From DASWJZ01 sp963846475 (GTDB lineage Bacteria > Pseudomonadota > Alphaproteobacteria > Rhizobiales > Afifellaceae), in the NCBI GenBank assembly GCA_963846475.1, contig CAWJVZ010000004.1, positions 1,240,001 through 1,304,000 of the forward strand: a stretch of 64,000 nucleotides of DNA, read 5' to 3'. Positions 62,714 to 64,000 of this stretch are shown here, piece after piece; the first letter of the stretch is position 1, and every line of letters starts with the position of its first letter. The notes beneath the pieces were generated by a model. That model had not been told where the DNA came from. It searched no databases and saw only the letters and a list, made by a program, of their open reading frames with translations. The translations under genes and the position numbers were made by a program.

Positions 62714-64000
62714 CTGCCTTCTCACGGAGCGCCAAGAAATCCGTCGCCGTGACGGTGACCGGGATGGGCGCGCCGTCGCGGCGCGACACCCAGAGCCTTT
62801 CGCCCATGCGGCTCCGCCCGCTCTTCACCATCGCCATGGCGATCGAACGGCCGAGATTGGGGCTGAAGTAGCTCGACGTGACATGCCCGAGCATCGGCAC
62901 GGGCGGCGCGCTTTCCGCCTCCGTGCCGATCACCTGGGCTCCCTCCATGAGCACAATTCGCGGTTCATCGGTCAGCAGCCCGACGAGCTGCTTGCGGTCG
63001 TCTCGCGCCGTATCGGAGCGGAACAGCGAGCGCCGGCCGATGAAGTCGCCGGCCTTCTTCACCATGCCGCCCAGGCCGAGGTCCTGCGGCGTCACTGTGC
63101 CGTCCGTCTCCTGGCCGACGATGATAAAACCCTTTTCGGCGCGCAGCAGGTGCATCGCCTCGGTGCCGTAGGGCGTGATGCCGTATTTCGCTCCCTTCTC
63201 CATCACCTCGCCCCACAGCCACAGGCCGTATGTCGCCGGGATGTTGACTTCGTAGGAAAGCTCGCCGGTGAAGGAGACGCGGAACACGCGCACGGGAATG
63301 CCGCCGATCCTGGCATCGCGCCATGTCATGAACTCGAAATTTTCCGGATCGGCGTCGAGCCCGTCGCAGAGCTCGCCGACCAGCTTGTGGCATTCCGGGC
63401 CGCAGAGCGAGGCGACCGCCCACTGCTCCGTCACCGTAGTCAGATAGACTTTCAGGTCCGGCCATTCGGTCTGCAGATAGTCTTCCAGCTTGGCCAGCAC
63501 GCGCGCCGCGCCGCCGGTTGTCGTCGTCATGTGGAAATGGTCGTCGGCGAGGCAAGCGGTGACGCCGTCGTCCATGACCATGCCGTCCTCGCCGAGCATC
63601 AGCCCGTAGCGCGCCTTGCCGGGCGCCAGCTTCAACCAGCCGTTGGTGTAGACGCGGTTGAGGAATTCGCGCGCGTCCGGCCCGCGCACGTCGATCTTGC
63701 CGAGCGTCGAGGCATCGAGCACTCCGATCGCCGTGCGCGCCGCCCGCGATTCCCGCTGCACCGCGTCGTGGAAAGTCTCGCCCGGCCTCAGATACGCGCG
63801 GGCGCGCAGCCAATCGCCGACCGGCTCGAACACCGCACCGTTGGCGCGGTGCCATTCATGCATCGCCGTGGTGCGCCGCGGTGCGAAGAGGTCGCCGACA
63901 TGCTGGCCGGCCAGCGCGGCGAAGGTCACCGGCTTGTAGGGCTGGCGGAACGTCGTCGTGCCGACCGCCGCGATGGCCTCGCCGCGGGCGCTCGCCAGGA
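62706..64000 (-). CDS. soxA: Sarcosine oxidase alpha subunit, second locus (continues beyond window)
   Basis: The C-terminal part of a second alpha subunit; the frame stays open to the window edge through VGTTTFRQPYKPVTFAALAG. The aminomethyltransferase-like domain is complete: TAIGVLDASTLGKIDVRGPD, NRVYTNGWLKLAPGKARYGL, LLRAEKGFIIVGQETDGTVT and the C-terminal MGERLWVSRRDGAPIPVTVT. It is free of frameshifts, in contrast to the first soxA. Its stop overlaps the soxG2 start. More genes of this locus should lie to the right. Confidence 0.9.
   Translation of the reverse strand, partial: LASARGEAIAAVGTTTFRQPYKPVTFAALAGQHVGDLFAPRRTTAMHEWHRANGAVFEPVGDWLRARAYLRPGETFHDAVQRESRAARTAIGVLDASTLGKIDVRGPDAREFLNRVYTNGWLKLAPGKARYGLMLGEDGMVMDDGVTACLADDHFHMTTTTGGAARVLAKLEDYLQTEWPDLKVYLTTVTEQWAVASLCGPECHKLVGELCDGLDADPENFEFMTWRDARIGGIPVRVFRVSFTGELSYEVNIPATYGLWLWGEVMEKGAKYGITPYGTEAMHLLRAEKGFIIVGQETDGTVTPQDLGLGGMVKKAGDFIGRRSLFRSDTARDDRKQLVGLLTDEPRIVLMEGAQVIGTEAESAPPVPMLGHVTSSYFSPNLGRSIAMAMVKSGRSRMGERLWVSRRDGAPIPVTVTATDFLALREKADA

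Overview
The window looks like chromosome of a high-GC alphaproteobacterium, most likely of the Hyphomicrobiales (rhizobial) type. The indications are the gene content (PuuD-type membrane urate oxidase, PuuE allantoinase, heterotetrameric SoxBDAG sarcosine oxidase, DUF6494, a PleC/DivJ-like histidine kinase, CobS/CobT) and the strong G/C preference at third codon positions. The assignment is inference from content; no rRNA or tRNA gene was seen.

Region 1 (1-13.1 kb) is accessory. Two M64-type metallopeptidase genes carry FG-GAP/VCBS-like repeats, and each is followed by a small beta-rich companion gene. Between them lie an LCAT-like lipase, a small basic protein, a Fic protein cassette flanked by 29-bp direct repeats, a hairpin-dense non-coding block (about 5550-5730), and a four-gene signalling operon: vWA protein, Ser/Thr kinase with C-terminal FHA-like domain, PPP-type metallophosphatase, and zinc-ribbon membrane protein. 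Region 2 (13.5-32.4 kb) is mostly core: Bcr-type MFS exporter, DUF6494 and Mrp, the molybdenum-cofactor run fdhD-(small coiled-coil protein)-mobA-mobB-moeA, an amino-acid ABC transporter without its ATPase, a beta-hydroxyacid dehydrogenase with an Lrp regulator, a uracil-DNA-glycosylase-like protein, a sensor kinase, divergent cobT/cobS, a retroviral-type aspartic protease and dusA. A solo GmrSD-like (DUF262/DUF1524) gene is inserted between the sensor kinase and cobT.

Region 3 (32.4-36.3 kb) is accessory again: a three-domain peptidoglycan hydrolase, small genes, and a RelE-like toxin with an unusual partner, flanked by 31-bp inverted repeats. Region 4 (36.3-64 kb) is catabolic. It holds a sarcosine-oxidase-like flavoprotein, intradiol dioxygenase pcaHG, a CcdA-like protein, and a purine and ureide pathway: xdhABC, a guanine-deaminase-like enzyme, puuD, uraH, uraD, puuE and allantoate amidohydrolase. 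A xylB-xylA-galE block interrupts that pathway. Two convergent sarcosine oxidase loci follow. Xanthine dehydrogenase needs molybdopterin, so the moco genes at 16-20 kb serve the purine block. The two Sox loci would feed sarcosine-derived methyl groups into the folate pool.

A major caveat is a patchy load of single-base indels, mostly insertions. It is dense in 6.2-9.6, 50.6-54.7 and 57.8-60.7 kb, with isolated cases at about 1.5, 2.2, 3.0, 12.2, 20.3, 35.0, 37.8-38.0, 41.4, 55.3 and 56.7-57.0 kb, while most of 10.4-50 kb is clean. Conserved residues continue across each break in another frame, so sequencing or consensus error is the simplest reading. Real gene decay cannot be excluded, and genes with five or more breaks are typed as pseudogene for the sequence as given.
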